A DNA stretch of 48,948 nt from REBR01 sp033721915 (GTDB taxonomy: Bacteria > Pseudomonadota > Gammaproteobacteria > Pseudomonadales > Oleiphilaceae): positions 1-48,948 of the forward strand of contig JAWWAC010000019.1 in NCBI GenBank assembly GCA_033721915.1. Reading direction: 5' to 3'. Shown piece by piece: positions 25,567 through 35,413 of the stretch (the stretch's first letter is position 1; every line of letters starts with the position of its first letter). The notes below the pieces were generated by a model. That model did not search any database, was not told the DNA's origin, and saw only the letters and a program-made list of their open reading frames with translations. Position numbers and translations under genes: made by a program.

Positions 25567-25591
25567 CCGCCCTGTTACAGGGCGGGCTTTT
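25567..25591 (+). terminator. Intrinsic terminator after the DUF4124 gene
   Basis: CCGCCCTG-TTA-CAGGGCGG followed by GCTTTT lies 12 nt after the stop, before the ntrB regulatory region. Confidence 0.85.
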
Positions 25592-25610
25592 GCACTATGC
25601 TCAGAGCTTA

Positions 25611-25651
25611 CGCACTAATCTGGTGCAGCCGCACTGCACTAAAGCAGTGCT
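25611..25651 (+). promoter_or_regulatory. Two NtrC operators upstream of ntrBC
   Basis: GCAC-N7-GTGC occurs twice: GCACTAATCTGGTGC (25612-25626) and GCACTAAAGCAGTGC (25636-25650). They are 24 bp apart, and both are near-perfect NtrC dyads. The second lies inside a longer inverted repeat (GCACTGC/GCAGTGC, 25631-25650). They lie about 160-185 bp before the predicted sigma54 start of ntrB, which points to autoregulation by NtrC. Confidence 0.8.
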
Positions 25652-25777
25652 TCGGACCCCTGAGCTATGGAATCCGCCGCTCATAGCGCCCTGACAACGC
25701 CGCTTTTCCCCGCTGCCCTCTGATATACGGGGGTAAAAGCCCGGAGACAGGCCAGCAGACCCCGCTCAACACGAGAT

Positions 25778-25793
25778 TGGTTCGGTTCTTGCT
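25778..25793 (+). promoter_or_regulatory. Candidate sigma54 promoter directly abutting ntrB
   Basis: TGGTTC-GGTTC-TTGCT keeps GG (25779-25780) and GC (25791-25792) 12 nt apart, with a perfect TTGCT -12 element but a weaker -24 element (TTC in place of CAC). The predicted start, about 25804, falls one base before the first possible ntrB ATG, so the message would be almost leaderless. Confidence 0.6.
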
Positions 25794-25804
25794 TTTAATA
25801 GAAT

Positions 25805-26886
25805 ATGAAATCCTTTATGCCCACATCAGCGCCCTACAAACGGATCCTGGAGCATCTGTCCACCGCTGTCGTCATGCTCGACAGAGACATGCAGGTGATT
25901 TACATCAATCCATCGGCAGAGAGCCTGCTGGAGACCAGCGGTCGACGCATGCGCGGCATTCCCATTACCGACATCTTCGTGGAGCCGGATGCCGCCCTGC
26001 AGACACTGCTGGCCACCGCCGCCAGCGGCCACGCCTACACCAAGCGGGAAGCAGAGTTTCTGCTGCCTTCCGGGGTCCAGGTCAGGGTGGATTATTCCGT
26101 CTCCCCCTTCCCCGGGGATGCCAGTGCCCTTCTGCTGGAGGTGCAGCCCAGGGACCGGTTGCTGCGCATTACCCGTGAGGAGGAAATGCTGGCCCAGCAG
26201 GAGACCACCCGGGTACTGGTGCGGGGTATGGCCCATGAGATCAAGAACCCACTGGGGGGAATCCGTGGTGCGGCACAGTTGCTGGACCGTGAGCTGAAAG
26301 AACCTGAGCTGAAGGACTATACCCGGGTCATTATCGAGGAGGCGGACCGTCTGCGCACGCTGGTGGACCGTATGCTGGGGCCCAACAAGGCCATTCAGAA
26401 GGCACCAGCCAATATCCACGAAATTCTCGAGCGGGTGCGCACTCTGGTGGACGTGGAAAGTGGCGGACGCATCCATCTGGTGCGGGACTACGACCCCAGC
26501 CTGCCGGAATTCGAGGGGGACAAGGAGCAGCTGATACAGGCGTTTCTCAATATTGCCCGCAATGCCATGGAGGCCATGGCACAGCACCCCCGTGAGGGCG
26601 TCACGCCGTGCATCACGCTGCGCACCCGGGCGCTGCGCCAGTTCACCATCGGCCACACCCGCCACCGGCTGGTGTGCCGCGTGAACATTATCGATAACGG
26701 CCCCGGCATACCGGACAAGCTGGTACAGAACATCTTCTATCCCATGATCAGCGGCCGCGCCAATGGCACCGGGCTGGGGCTGGCCATTACCCAGAGCATT
26801 ATCGGCCAGCACACCGGGCTGGTGGAATGTGAGAGTGTGCCGGGCTGCACCAATTTTATTGTTTTCCTACCACTGGAGTGCAAGGA

Positions 26887-26890
<4 letters not shown>
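25805..26890 (+). CDS. glnL: Nitrogen-regulation sensor kinase/phosphatase NtrB
   Basis: NtrB (GlnL) phosphorylates NtrC when glutamine is low and, with PII, dephosphorylates it when nitrogen is ample. The 361-residue cytoplasmic protein has an N-terminal PAS domain (about 10-110, ILEHLSTAVVMLDRDMQVIYINPSAE), an H-box with His144 in RGMAHEIKNPLGGIRGAAQLL, and an ATPase domain with N-box FLNIARNAMEAMA, DNGPGIP, and GTGLGLAITQSII. No Shine-Dalgarno stands before ATG 25805; ATG 25817 is an alternative start that keeps the PAS domain. It overlaps ntrC by 4 nt. Its own NtrC sites and sigma54 element lie upstream. Confidence 0.96.
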
Positions 26891-28317
<1,427 letters not shown>

Positions 28318-28339
28318 ATCCCGGACCGGGAGTGGTCCC

Positions 28340-28374
28340 ATTATCTACTGGCTCAGTTCCCGCCAGTAGATAAT
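28340..28374. terminator. 13-bp inverted repeat at the ntrC/mshQ convergent junction
   Basis: ATTATCTACTGGC (28340-28352) and GCCAGTAGATAAT (28362-28374) are perfect inverted copies around a 9-nt loop. The element covers the last codons and TAG stop of mshQ and lies 22 nt after the ntrC stop. A second short hairpin (GGACC/GGTCC, 28323-28338) precedes it. There is no T-tract. It is probably a bidirectional 3'-end hairpin. Confidence 0.55.
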
Positions 28375-31300
28375 GCGGTCGTGGCCCCGGTACACACCGA
28401 AGGTGGCGGTGGCGGCGGGGTTGCTCAGCTCTCCGTCCCGGTTGAAGTCGTCCTGCAGCCAGAGTGGCACACTGAAGTTCACCCGGACCTGGTTGGGCTC
28501 TCCGGGCTCAATGCGGTCACTGAGGGCTTTCAGTGTCAGACGCCCGCCCTCCTCCGGCTCTCCTGAAAGCAACTGGAAGTCCCCGTCCTGGCTGGTTACC
28601 TCGGCCACATCCTGGGGGTCCAGGCTGGCGTCCTGCACCGGGTTGTAGACAAAGCACTCCCCTTCCCCCTCACTGGCACCGCTTTCCGAGAGATTGAGCA
28701 CAAAGCCGCCGTCACGGCGGAACTCGGCCCGCAGTGGCATCACCAGCTCCATATCCGCCGGGCCATAGGTGTTCTCCAGGCGAAGCCGCCCGTAGCGCAG
28801 CTCCACCGCACGGGGTTTGACGATGACAGGGAAGTCCCCGTCCGGTGCCTGTTCCGCCGCCAGTCCGGCATCGCCATCGTCCACGGCACTGAGCGTTACG
28901 CTCAGGGCACTGGGGAAGGGGTCGATCCGGGATTGGTCGTTCTTGAGGTAGCGGAACTGATCCGTCGCGGCAAAGCGGTAATCCATGCGCCCGTCCCCCA
29001 GGGGCACCAGCAACCCGGTGTCCGCCGTGGTCTCCACCGCCAGTCCGTTGTCATCGTCCTGCTGGGGGAAGGACAGAGCCACATCCGTCGCCTGCAGGCG
29101 CTGCCAGTCCTCACGGTAGTTGGACAGCAGTGGCCACTGAGCGTCCGGTGAAAAGCCCCTGGGGGAGAGAGTCAGCTCCGGGGCTTCACCGGCGATGTAA
29201 CCAAAATCCTGGCCGATATAGGCAAAGTTTTCACAGAAGGGGGCAAAAGCGCCCTCCATGGACAGGCTGGCGGTAAAGGCTTCCGGGTGGAAGCGACCGA
29301 CAAAGCCGGAGTCACCCCGGATCTGCACGGAGCGGCCCAGATAGTCCTGATCAAAGCGGGCACGCAGGCCAATGCTGCCCACCTCCTGGTAGCGGGCGCT
29401 GGCACCGGACAGGCCATCGGCGAAGTCCGCCACCGGCTGTTCCAGCTCCAGGTCCGGATCGCTGGCATTGGTGGGGCCGGCGGCCAGCAGGGCACTCAGT
29501 GACAGACTGTCCCCGGGCACGGCAAAGGACCCGGCGGTGGCATTGTCCGCCAGGCTGACCCGCTCACCGGGGCTGGCTCCATCGTGGTTATCCGGCAGGC
29601 CATCGCCGTTGCTGTCGCTCGCGGCGTCCCAGAGCACCGCCCTTAATGACACACTGAAAGCCCGGCCCGCCGCCAGAAAAGCCGCCCCCTCAGGGCCCTC
29701 TGCCCCGGGGTTGTCCGCCACGGAGAGATCGAAGCCGAAGGGGCGCACTGCCCACTCCATGGCGGAACCGGTCACCGGGATCGGACTGCCATTGGCGTCC
29801 ACCACGGCACCGGAGCTGTCATCCCGCACAGTCAGGCGGTGCTGCCCCACATCGCCGGTCTGCCACTGCAGCGGCGCCAGGCCCTGGCTGAACGCCACGG
29901 TGATGTTGTTCCCTGCCGGCTCGCTGTCCGGCATGCGGGCGGCTCCCGCCTCACCGGAGAGCACCGGCGCTTCTCCGCCGGGGTCCTGGTCGCCCCGGGT
30001 GATCCAGCCCTTGAGGTCGATGTGGCCGTCGTAGGCCTCTATGGTGCCGCACTCGCCATTCTCGTCACGCCGCTCTGCCCGCAGCAGCAACTGATGGTCA
30101 CGGCCCGCCACAAAGTCCCGCCCCAGTGGGTCGTCCTCAATGATGACAAAGGCGTTTTCCTGGTACTGCACCGTACCGGAGGTGCCTGACACGGACGCAT
30201 CGCCATCGGTGGCGGTCACACGCAACTCATCCGCGGAGCTGTTTTCCAGCCTCAGTGTCACCTGTCCATTGTCATCCTCGGCAAAGGCGTAGCGGGCAGC
30301 GCCATCATTGCTGTTATGGTCCGGTGGATCCAGCGCCCCCTGGGCACCGGCCCCCAGTGACCAGTTGCCACGGCCGGAGCTGGTGGACAGATCCAGTGTA
30401 CCGGTGTAGTTCTCGATGCGGTTGCCATTGGCGTCCAGTGCGGTGATGTCCACCGGCGCCGGCGTGCAGACACTGGCGGTTTCCGGGACGCTCACCACCA
30501 GCTGGTCCAGCTCGCCGAACCGCGGGCAGTTGCGGGTCTCCTCAAGCAGTGCCTGCACGTCGTTGCCAGTGAGAATGCCGTCAAAGATCCTGGGCTCGTC
30601 CATATTGCCCACGGCACCACGGCTGCCATCCCCGTAAGCCATCAGGGTCAGATCCCCGTTGGTGTCACCGGGCAGATCCGGATCCTGGTTCCCGGGAGGA
30701 GCCTGGATTTCTTCCCGGGCCACCTCCTCACCGTTCATGAAAATGACCGCCTCCGAAGTCACGCTGTCATAGGTGGCGGCCAGATGCAGCCAGTCCCCGC
30801 TGAGGGGGTCGGTGCCCGCAGAGGTCCTCAGAGAGACAATGTCATCCTCCTGGGTGCGAATACCAAACACCGTCTCGGCCACACCGGCGGTGATGTCCAG
30901 AGAAAGCTGGAAGCGCTCGGCAAACCCCTCCAGCTGGGGGCCGTAAGCCATCAGCACCGGCTGGCTGCTGCCCTGCTCCGTACCGGAAAGTCGCACCCAG
31001 GCCGCAACACTGAACGAATCCGCGCTGTTGACACGGAAGTTGCCCGGGCCCCGTACCCGGTCATTGCCATCGAACACCCCGTAACCACAGGTCCCCCGGT
31101 CACCGGCGACGGCCGGTTCATCGCGGCGGGTTTGCGCGCCCATCGCCGTACCCAGAAGATTGTTGCCGGAGAACTCCCGCACCTCTCCCTCCGTGCCGTC
31201 CCAGACCTGTTCGTCAAAGTGAAAATTGTACAAGCCCCGCACATCAGGGAGTGTCACCGACACCTCCACGTCCGTTTGGCCGAACAACTCGAAGCTGTCG

Positions 31301-32124
31301 GGGGAACAGGGCTGACTGGCGCAGAACTCGGCCCTGAAACCCGACTCAAAAAGCCCCAGATCCTGATAGACATGCTCATAGGGAATGGGGGAGGCGTCAC
31401 AGGGGGACTCGTTGCGGGTTTCCTGCTGCTGCTCACCGTCACCGGAAAACCAGGTATAACGCCAGCGGGCGGCGGAGACCCGGTCACAGCCCCGCACCGA
31501 CACGGCAAAATCCACCGTCTCGCCCCGGGTCACGGTCACCGGCCCCGGGGTCTTGCCATTCACAAACATCAGCACATCGTCATCAAAGCGGACCTGTCGC
31601 AGAAGGCCCCAACTGGCGTCCCGTGGCAGGTCCCCCAGCTCCGCGTTGCCGGTCTGCAGTATATCCCCTGAGGCGCCATCGTCCTCCACCGTCGGGCGCA
31701 CACGCAGCCCCTCGAACTCCAGGCGGTTGCGGCGGTTGCCGGTGGTCTTCTGGGTGATGGAGAAGATGATATCCCGCCCGCTGATGGTGACCTCCGCCCC
31801 TTCGATAAACTCGCCGTTGGCCTTGTTATTGATGTTTCGCCCTCCCTGCTTGGGAGGATTGATCAGGGTGACACGGGCCCTGGGGCTGGAATCCGGATCC
31901 CACTCGAAGCCGTCGGGAATGCGCAGCACCAGATCCTCGTCCACCTGGCCCTGTGCGGTTTCATCGAACACAGGCCCGTCCAGTTCCGTGTAGCTGTTGC
32001 CAGCGCTGCGAGTGGGGATGTTCTCACCGCCGGTGGCGGGGGTCAGGTCGCCAGCCAAAGCCACCGGGGCAATGAGTACCGCGAGAAGGCACAGTGTGCG
32101 CAGCGTGGCTGTGGGCAGGGTCAT
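28345..32124 (-). CDS. mshQ: MshQ-like large exported protein of the MSHA pilus locus
   Basis: The 1259-residue protein has a signal peptide (MTLPTATLRTLCLLAVLIAPVALA). An N-terminal beta-rich part with PKD-like RYTWFSGDGEQQQ follows, then a LamG/concanavalin-like domain (about 295-530: GLYNFHFDEQVWDG, FSVAAWVRLSG, WLHLAATYDSVTSEAVIFMNGEEV), an Ig/filamin-like repeat (VDITALDANGNRIENYTGTLDLS), and the MshQ C-terminal DUF6701 region (RLRLENTYGPADMELVMPLRAEF to ATATFGVYRGHDRIIYWRE). It ends the msh operon and overlaps mshP by ATGA. It has the position and domain order of MshQ, possibly a tip or surface adhesin; the role is unproven. The acidic composition suits a salty habitat. Confidence 0.85.
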   Translation of the reverse strand: MTLPTATLRTLCLLAVLIAPVALAGDLTPATGGENIPTRSAGNSYTELDGPVFDETAQGQVDEDLVLRIPDGFEWDPDSSPRARVTLINPPKQGGRNINNKANGEFIEGAEVTISGRDIIFSITQKTTGNRRNRLEFEGLRVRPTVEDDGASGDILQTGNAELGDLPRDASWGLLRQVRFDDDVLMFVNGKTPGPVTVTRGETVDFAVSVRGCDRVSAARWRYTWFSGDGEQQQETRNESPCDASPIPYEHVYQDLGLFESGFRAEFCASQPCSPDSFELFGQTDVEVSVTLPDVRGLYNFHFDEQVWDGTEGEVREFSGNNLLGTAMGAQTRRDEPAVAGDRGTCGYGVFDGNDRVRGPGNFRVNSADSFSVAAWVRLSGTEQGSSQPVLMAYGPQLEGFAERFQLSLDITAGVAETVFGIRTQEDDIVSLRTSAGTDPLSGDWLHLAATYDSVTSEAVIFMNGEEVAREEIQAPPGNQDPDLPGDTNGDLTLMAYGDGSRGAVGNMDEPRIFDGILTGNDVQALLEETRNCPRFGELDQLVVSVPETASVCTPAPVDITALDANGNRIENYTGTLDLSTSSGRGNWSLGAGAQGALDPPDHNSNDGAARYAFAEDDNGQVTLRLENSSADELRVTATDGDASVSGTSGTVQYQENAFVIIEDDPLGRDFVAGRDHQLLLRAERRDENGECGTIEAYDGHIDLKGWITRGDQDPGGEAPVLSGEAGAARMPDSEPAGNNITVAFSQGLAPLQWQTGDVGQHRLTVRDDSSGAVVDANGSPIPVTGSAMEWAVRPFGFDLSVADNPGAEGPEGAAFLAAGRAFSVSLRAVLWDAASDSNGDGLPDNHDGASPGERVSLADNATAGSFAVPGDSLSLSALLAAGPTNASDPDLELEQPVADFADGLSGASARYQEVGSIGLRARFDQDYLGRSVQIRGDSGFVGRFHPEAFTASLSMEGAFAPFCENFAYIGQDFGYIAGEAPELTLSPRGFSPDAQWPLLSNYREDWQRLQATDVALSFPQQDDDNGLAVETTADTGLLVPLGDGRMDYRFAATDQFRYLKNDQSRIDPFPSALSVTLSAVDDGDAGLAAEQAPDGDFPVIVKPRAVELRYGRLRLENTYGPADMELVMPLRAEFRRDGGFVLNLSESGASEGEGECFVYNPVQDASLDPQDVAEVTSQDGDFQLLSGEPEEGGRLTLKALSDRIEPGEPNQVRVNFSVPLWLQDDFNRDGELSNPAATATFGVYRGHDRIIYWRELSQ

Positions 32125-32528
32125 TGGACTTTCACCTCCACACGGCGGCTGGCCCTGTCTGGCCCGCTGCCACAGCGGCCCACACTGGTGATGCGGGCGA
32201 TAGGCTCATCCCCCTCACAGACCACGGTGACCTGTGCCTCGCAGCCACGCAGTCCGGACCGGGTAAAGCCGTAGTCCCGGTCCAGCGGGCAGACCAGGCT
32301 GTCCTCATCCGGCAGCACTTCGGTCATGGCCAGCTGGGCGCCGGACTCGGCGGCGTAGAAGGCCCGCCCGGAGAGAATGTCCAGTGCCGCTGTCTCGCCA
32401 CTGGTCTGCTGCAACTGGGCGATGGTGGCCACGATCAGCGCCATCACGGTAATCAGGAAGATGGCCAGTGGCAGACCGGCCCCCTGTTGCCCGGCACGGG
32501 CTGTTGTGGATCCGGACTCAGGGTACAT
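32121..32528 (-). CDS. mshP: MshP-like minor pilin-type protein
   Basis: The 135-residue product has a single N-terminal hydrophobic helix (GAGLPLAIFLITVMALIVATIAQL) without a canonical prepilin Glu5 motif. GETAALDILSGRAFYAAESGAQLA follows, the PilX-like pattern of MshP. A Cys-containing C-terminal domain (CPLDRDYGF, LRGCEAQVTVVCEGD) follows. ATG 32528 is preferred over the ORF start at 32585 since it keeps a short overlap (11 nt) with mshO and places the helix at the start. It probably joins the minor-pilin complex that primes pilus assembly. Confidence 0.8.
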   Translation of the reverse strand: MYPESGSTTARAGQQGAGLPLAIFLITVMALIVATIAQLQQTSGETAALDILSGRAFYAAESGAQLAMTEVLPDEDSLVCPLDRDYGFTRSGLRGCEAQVTVVCEGDEPIARITSVGRCGSGPDRASRRVEVKVQ

Positions 32529-33279
32529 TGCGGATCTGCACCTCCTGGGCCAGTTGATAGGTTTCATCGCCGCGACTGGCTGCAAGCCTCAGGTCCAGTA
32601 TCACCAGTGCGTTGCGGGTCAGGCTGGGCTCTGCCACCCGGAACACCGGGGCGCCACCGGTGTCCGCCAGACCCGACGCCACCACCTGACGCTCGCCGCT
32701 GCCAAAGGAGGCCCCCGGCGGGTAGCCGCTGAAGCGCTCCATCCGGCCGCCGGCGGACTGGCAGAAGGTCACCGGCGTGGCAATCATGGCAAAGCGCGAG
32801 CGGGGTGAGTCCGCCAGAAAGCGCTGCTCCACCCCCTCCGGAAAAGCCACCTGATCCAGATCCCAGGTGGCCTCCTCAATGGAGACCGAGCCCGGGTTGT
32901 CCGGGTCGTAGGGGCTCAGTGAGTAGGGGTAGACGGCCACACGGCCCGTGACAGGAGTGGCGGCCTCGCCCCGGGTGCGGAACCGGTTGACCGGTTCGGT
33001 CAGGCTGCCCTGGTAGCCACCTCCCCTGAGGATGGGAATAAACTCCACACAGCGGCCATCGTCGTGGGTGCGCAGGCTGGCCGGCAGAGCCTCCCGCAGC
33101 TCACGACTGATGCGTTCGGCCAGGATGCCGGCGCCGGCGGCCATTGTCTGGCGCTCGGCGGTATCAATGGCCCCCTGGGTGGAAAAGCTGATAAAGCGCA
33201 CGGAAACCAGCGATACCACGGAGAGAATCACGATCACCATCACCAGCTCGGTCAGGGTAAAGCCGCCGGAGCGCTTCAT
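32518..33279 (-). CDS. mshO: MSHA minor prepilin MshO
   Basis: The 253-residue product has a class III prepilin leader: MKRSGG, cut before FTLTELVMVIVILSVVSLVSV, with the conserved Glu5. A globular domain follows with IAERISRELREALPASLR, CVEFIPILRGGGYQGS and LVILDLRLAASRGDETYQLAQEVQIRNVP. This matches MshO (PilW-like) in length and order. It overlaps the mshD stop by one base (TGATG), so the two are translationally coupled. Confidence 0.88.
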   Translation of the reverse strand: MKRSGGFTLTELVMVIVILSVVSLVSVRFISFSTQGAIDTAERQTMAAGAGILAERISRELREALPASLRTHDDGRCVEFIPILRGGGYQGSLTEPVNRFRTRGEAATPVTGRVAVYPYSLSPYDPDNPGSVSIEEATWDLDQVAFPEGVEQRFLADSPRSRFAMIATPVTFCQSAGGRMERFSGYPPGASFGSGERQVVASGLADTGGAPVFRVAEPSLTRNALVILDLRLAASRGDETYQLAQEVQIRNVP

Positions 33280-33830
33280 CAGAAGTTCCCCCTGTAGCTG
33301 CTGGTCACGGTACTCTGGCCGCGGCCGTCTTCCACCGTGACATCAATGCGCTTGGCGTTCTCAGGGGCCAGCCCCACCTCGTCGCCGGCACAGACCACGG
33401 TGACGCTGACCCGGAAATTGCGGTACAAAGCGTTCTGCTCGGCGGTCACCAGTTGCGGTGGCGCTTCGGTGAGGTTGTTGAACAGGCCCACACTGCGGTA
33501 GCTGTCCCGTTCTTCGGAGTCGCCACCGCTGTCCATGACACAGTCCACCTCCCCTTCGGGCACACGCCCTCCACCCAGTGGTGTGGCCCGGTCAAAGTCA
33601 CGGGCCAGTATCTCGTCCAGGTACAGCTGCCCCAGTGCCGTGGCCCTGGACTGCAGCAGCGGGTCGCCGCTGCGCCCGGTGACCAGGGCAAAGGCCCCCA
33701 CCACACCGGCCACGGCCACCGAGATAATGACAATGGTCAGCACCAGCTCCACCAGGGTGACACCCCGCTGTTGGGACCCCGTAGCCGTGGGGACATGATT
33801 CACAAGAGTCTTGTGGGGGCGGCTTGTCAT
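33279..33830 (-). CDS. mshD: MSHA minor prepilin MshD
   Basis: The 183-residue prepilin has a longer leader (about 22 residues) ending QQRG, then VTLVELVLTIVIISVAVAGVVGAFALVTGRSGDPLLQSRA. This is the MshD (PilV-like) signature, including the SxDPLLxxxA patch after the helix and YLDEILARDFD. The C-terminal part carries two Cys. It starts in ATGA overlap with mshC and probably acts as a minor pilin in MSHA assembly. Confidence 0.88.
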   Translation of the reverse strand: MTSRPHKTLVNHVPTATGSQQRGVTLVELVLTIVIISVAVAGVVGAFALVTGRSGDPLLQSRATALGQLYLDEILARDFDRATPLGGGRVPEGEVDCVMDSGGDSEERDSYRSVGLFNNLTEAPPQLVTAEQNALYRNFRVSVTVVCAGDEVGLAPENAKRIDVTVEDGRGQSTVTSSYRGNF

Positions 33831-34279
33831 GGACAGGCTCCCGCATAGGCGAAGCCGGATGCCAGCACACAGGCCCGGTGGGCGGAGTTGCCGGTAAAGA
33901 CGAATTCCAGGTTGTCACCGGAGGCCAGCTGGCCATCGGCACGGTAATCCAGTGTGGAGACGGGGCGGGAGAGTGTGGCGTTATGGCGCTGAGCGGTGCG
34001 GACCCGGTGACCCGGGTCCACCACAAAGCGCCATTCACTGGGGTCTTCTTCAATGGTGAGCCGCACGCTGGCACCGTCGCCACTGCGGGACAGGGCCAGC
34101 TTGGCGGCCAGATTGGCGCTGGAGACCAGCTGATCCCGCGCGGCGCCGGCGGAATAGGCACCCTGTGAGGCCAGAAGGCCGATGCCCAGGGCCGAGAGAA
34201 TGCCTACCAGAATCAGGACCAGCACCAGCTCAATCAGTGTAAAGCCTTCTTCGCCTTTACCGGACCGGGCCACTAACAT
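33827..34279 (-). CDS. mshC: MSHA minor prepilin MshC
   Basis: The 150-residue prepilin opens MLVARSGKGEEG, cut before FTLIELVLVLILVGILSALGI, with Glu5 present. The globular domain has YSAGAARDQLVSSANLAAKLALSR, WRFVVDPGHR and a Cys pair in RACVLASGFAYAGAC, as in GspH/FimT-like MshC. ATG 34279 is preferred to the TTG at 34309 because GGAGAAGG precedes it. It overlaps mshD by 4 nt. Confidence 0.86.
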   Translation of the reverse strand: MLVARSGKGEEGFTLIELVLVLILVGILSALGIGLLASQGAYSAGAARDQLVSSANLAAKLALSRSGDGASVRLTIEEDPSEWRFVVDPGHRVRTAQRHNATLSRPVSTLDYRADGQLASGDNLEFVFTGNSAHRACVLASGFAYAGACP

Positions 34280-34351
34280 GGGCTTTTTGCCTTCTCCAGG
34301 AAAGCGCAACAGAAAACAACGACCCTCCAGTCAGCCCCTCAGGACTGTTGA

Positions 34352-34810
34352 TCAACAGCCGCTGACGTCCACCGTAATAGCGGGACGCTCACCGTCCGCA
34401 CCCGGCTCGCCGTAGGAGACCTGACAAGTGGCATCGTCAGGCCTGGATGCGGTCCGGATCGTAATGGGGGAAACACCGGTATTCACCTCAAAATCGTCCC
34501 CAAGCTGGGCCGCCAGAACAATGCCTGTGGCACTTTCATTCGGGAAACCAAAAGCCAGGTCAACCGTGTCACCTTCCAGGGTAACCTGATCGCTGGCGGC
34601 ACTTTCATCACAGTCCGCACTGGCCAGACAGGCCGAACGGGCAATGGCGGAAGCCGCACGGATGGAGCCGGTCGCCCCCTGAATGGTGGAGGCACGGGCA
34701 TCGCCACCCAGATCCGCAAAACGAGGCAGTGCAAATGCTGACAGCACACCCAGAATCACGATGACAATCACCAGTTCAATGAGCGTAAAGCCCTGTTGCT
34801 TGCGTTGCAT
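34352..34810 (-). CDS. mshA: MSHA major pilin MshA
   Basis: The 152-residue type IV pilin has a short leader (MQRKQQG) cut before FTLIELVIVIVILGVLSAFALPRFADLGGDARAS. This start and ALPRFADL are typical of MshA. Cys residues (SACLASADC, ATCQVSYG and the C-terminal SGC) can form the disulfide loop. CGGAG stands before the ATG. The 60-bp AT-rich gap upstream (34811-34870) is unusual in this otherwise overlapping operon; it contains TACAAT and a CAATTAATTG palindrome and could hold a separate promoter boosting the major subunit. A 72-bp gap also separates it from mshC. Confidence 0.9.
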   Translation of the reverse strand: MQRKQQGFTLIELVIVIVILGVLSAFALPRFADLGGDARASTIQGATGSIRAASAIARSACLASADCDESAASDQVTLEGDTVDLAFGFPNESATGIVLAAQLGDDFEVNTGVSPITIRTASRPDDATCQVSYGEPGADGERPAITVDVSGC

Positions 34811-34870
34811 AGCACATCACTCCGTTAGAAATTTCCCCAATTAATTGTATTGTAGACCAATTCACCCAAC

Positions 34871-35404
34871 TCACTCGTTAAGAATGGTAACCACCTCCCC
34901 CTGTTGCGGGTCGTAGTGGAAACCGTAACGCCCCTCCGCCTCCAGATAGCGGTAATGGCAACGGCCCTGCTCCAGCAGGGCCTGGTAAATCACCCCTTCA
35001 GCGGGTTGCCGTGCTATGGACGGCGCATTGGACTGCAGCAGTGAGCGCCACAGGTCCAGACAGTCCTGCAGCGCCAGCTGACGGGGGTCGGTGCCACCGT
35101 TGACGCTCACCGGCCAGCCCTTGTGGCTGACATTGATGTCGTCACTGCCAAAGCCCCGCAGGTTCTCCACCGCCCCCTCGGCACCGCTCGCCGTCCACCG
35201 GGAGCGCACCAGAACCACCGCGGAGGCAAAGGCCCCGGCGGTGCTGCTGACACTGCTGCGATGAGCATCCCCGGACAGATCCGCCAGCCTGGGGGCCAGC
35301 ACGGTCAGTGCCACCACCATCACCACGATAACCAGTATCAGCTCCAGCAGTGAGAACCCGGATTGGCCTCTGCCAGTTATGACAACGCTTGTGGCCCTCT
35401 CCAT
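34871..35404 (-). CDS. mshB: MSHA pilin-like protein MshB
   Basis: The 177-residue prepilin has a leader of 16 residues ending GRGQSG, then FSLLELILVIVVMVVALTVLAPRLADLSGDAHRSSV, which parallels MshA (APRLADLSGDA). It includes INVSHKGWPVSVNGG, DCLDLWRSLLQS and CHYRYLEAEGRYGFHYDPQQGEVV, typical of MshB. GGGGG lies upstream of the ATG, 9 nt after the mshG stop. No MshF-like gene lies between. Confidence 0.85.
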   Translation of the reverse strand: MERATSVVITGRGQSGFSLLELILVIVVMVVALTVLAPRLADLSGDAHRSSVSSTAGAFASAVVLVRSRWTASGAEGAVENLRGFGSDDINVSHKGWPVSVNGGTDPRQLALQDCLDLWRSLLQSNAPSIARQPAEGVIYQALLEQGRCHYRYLEAEGRYGFHYDPQQGEVVTILNE

Positions 35405-35413
35405 GCAACCCCC

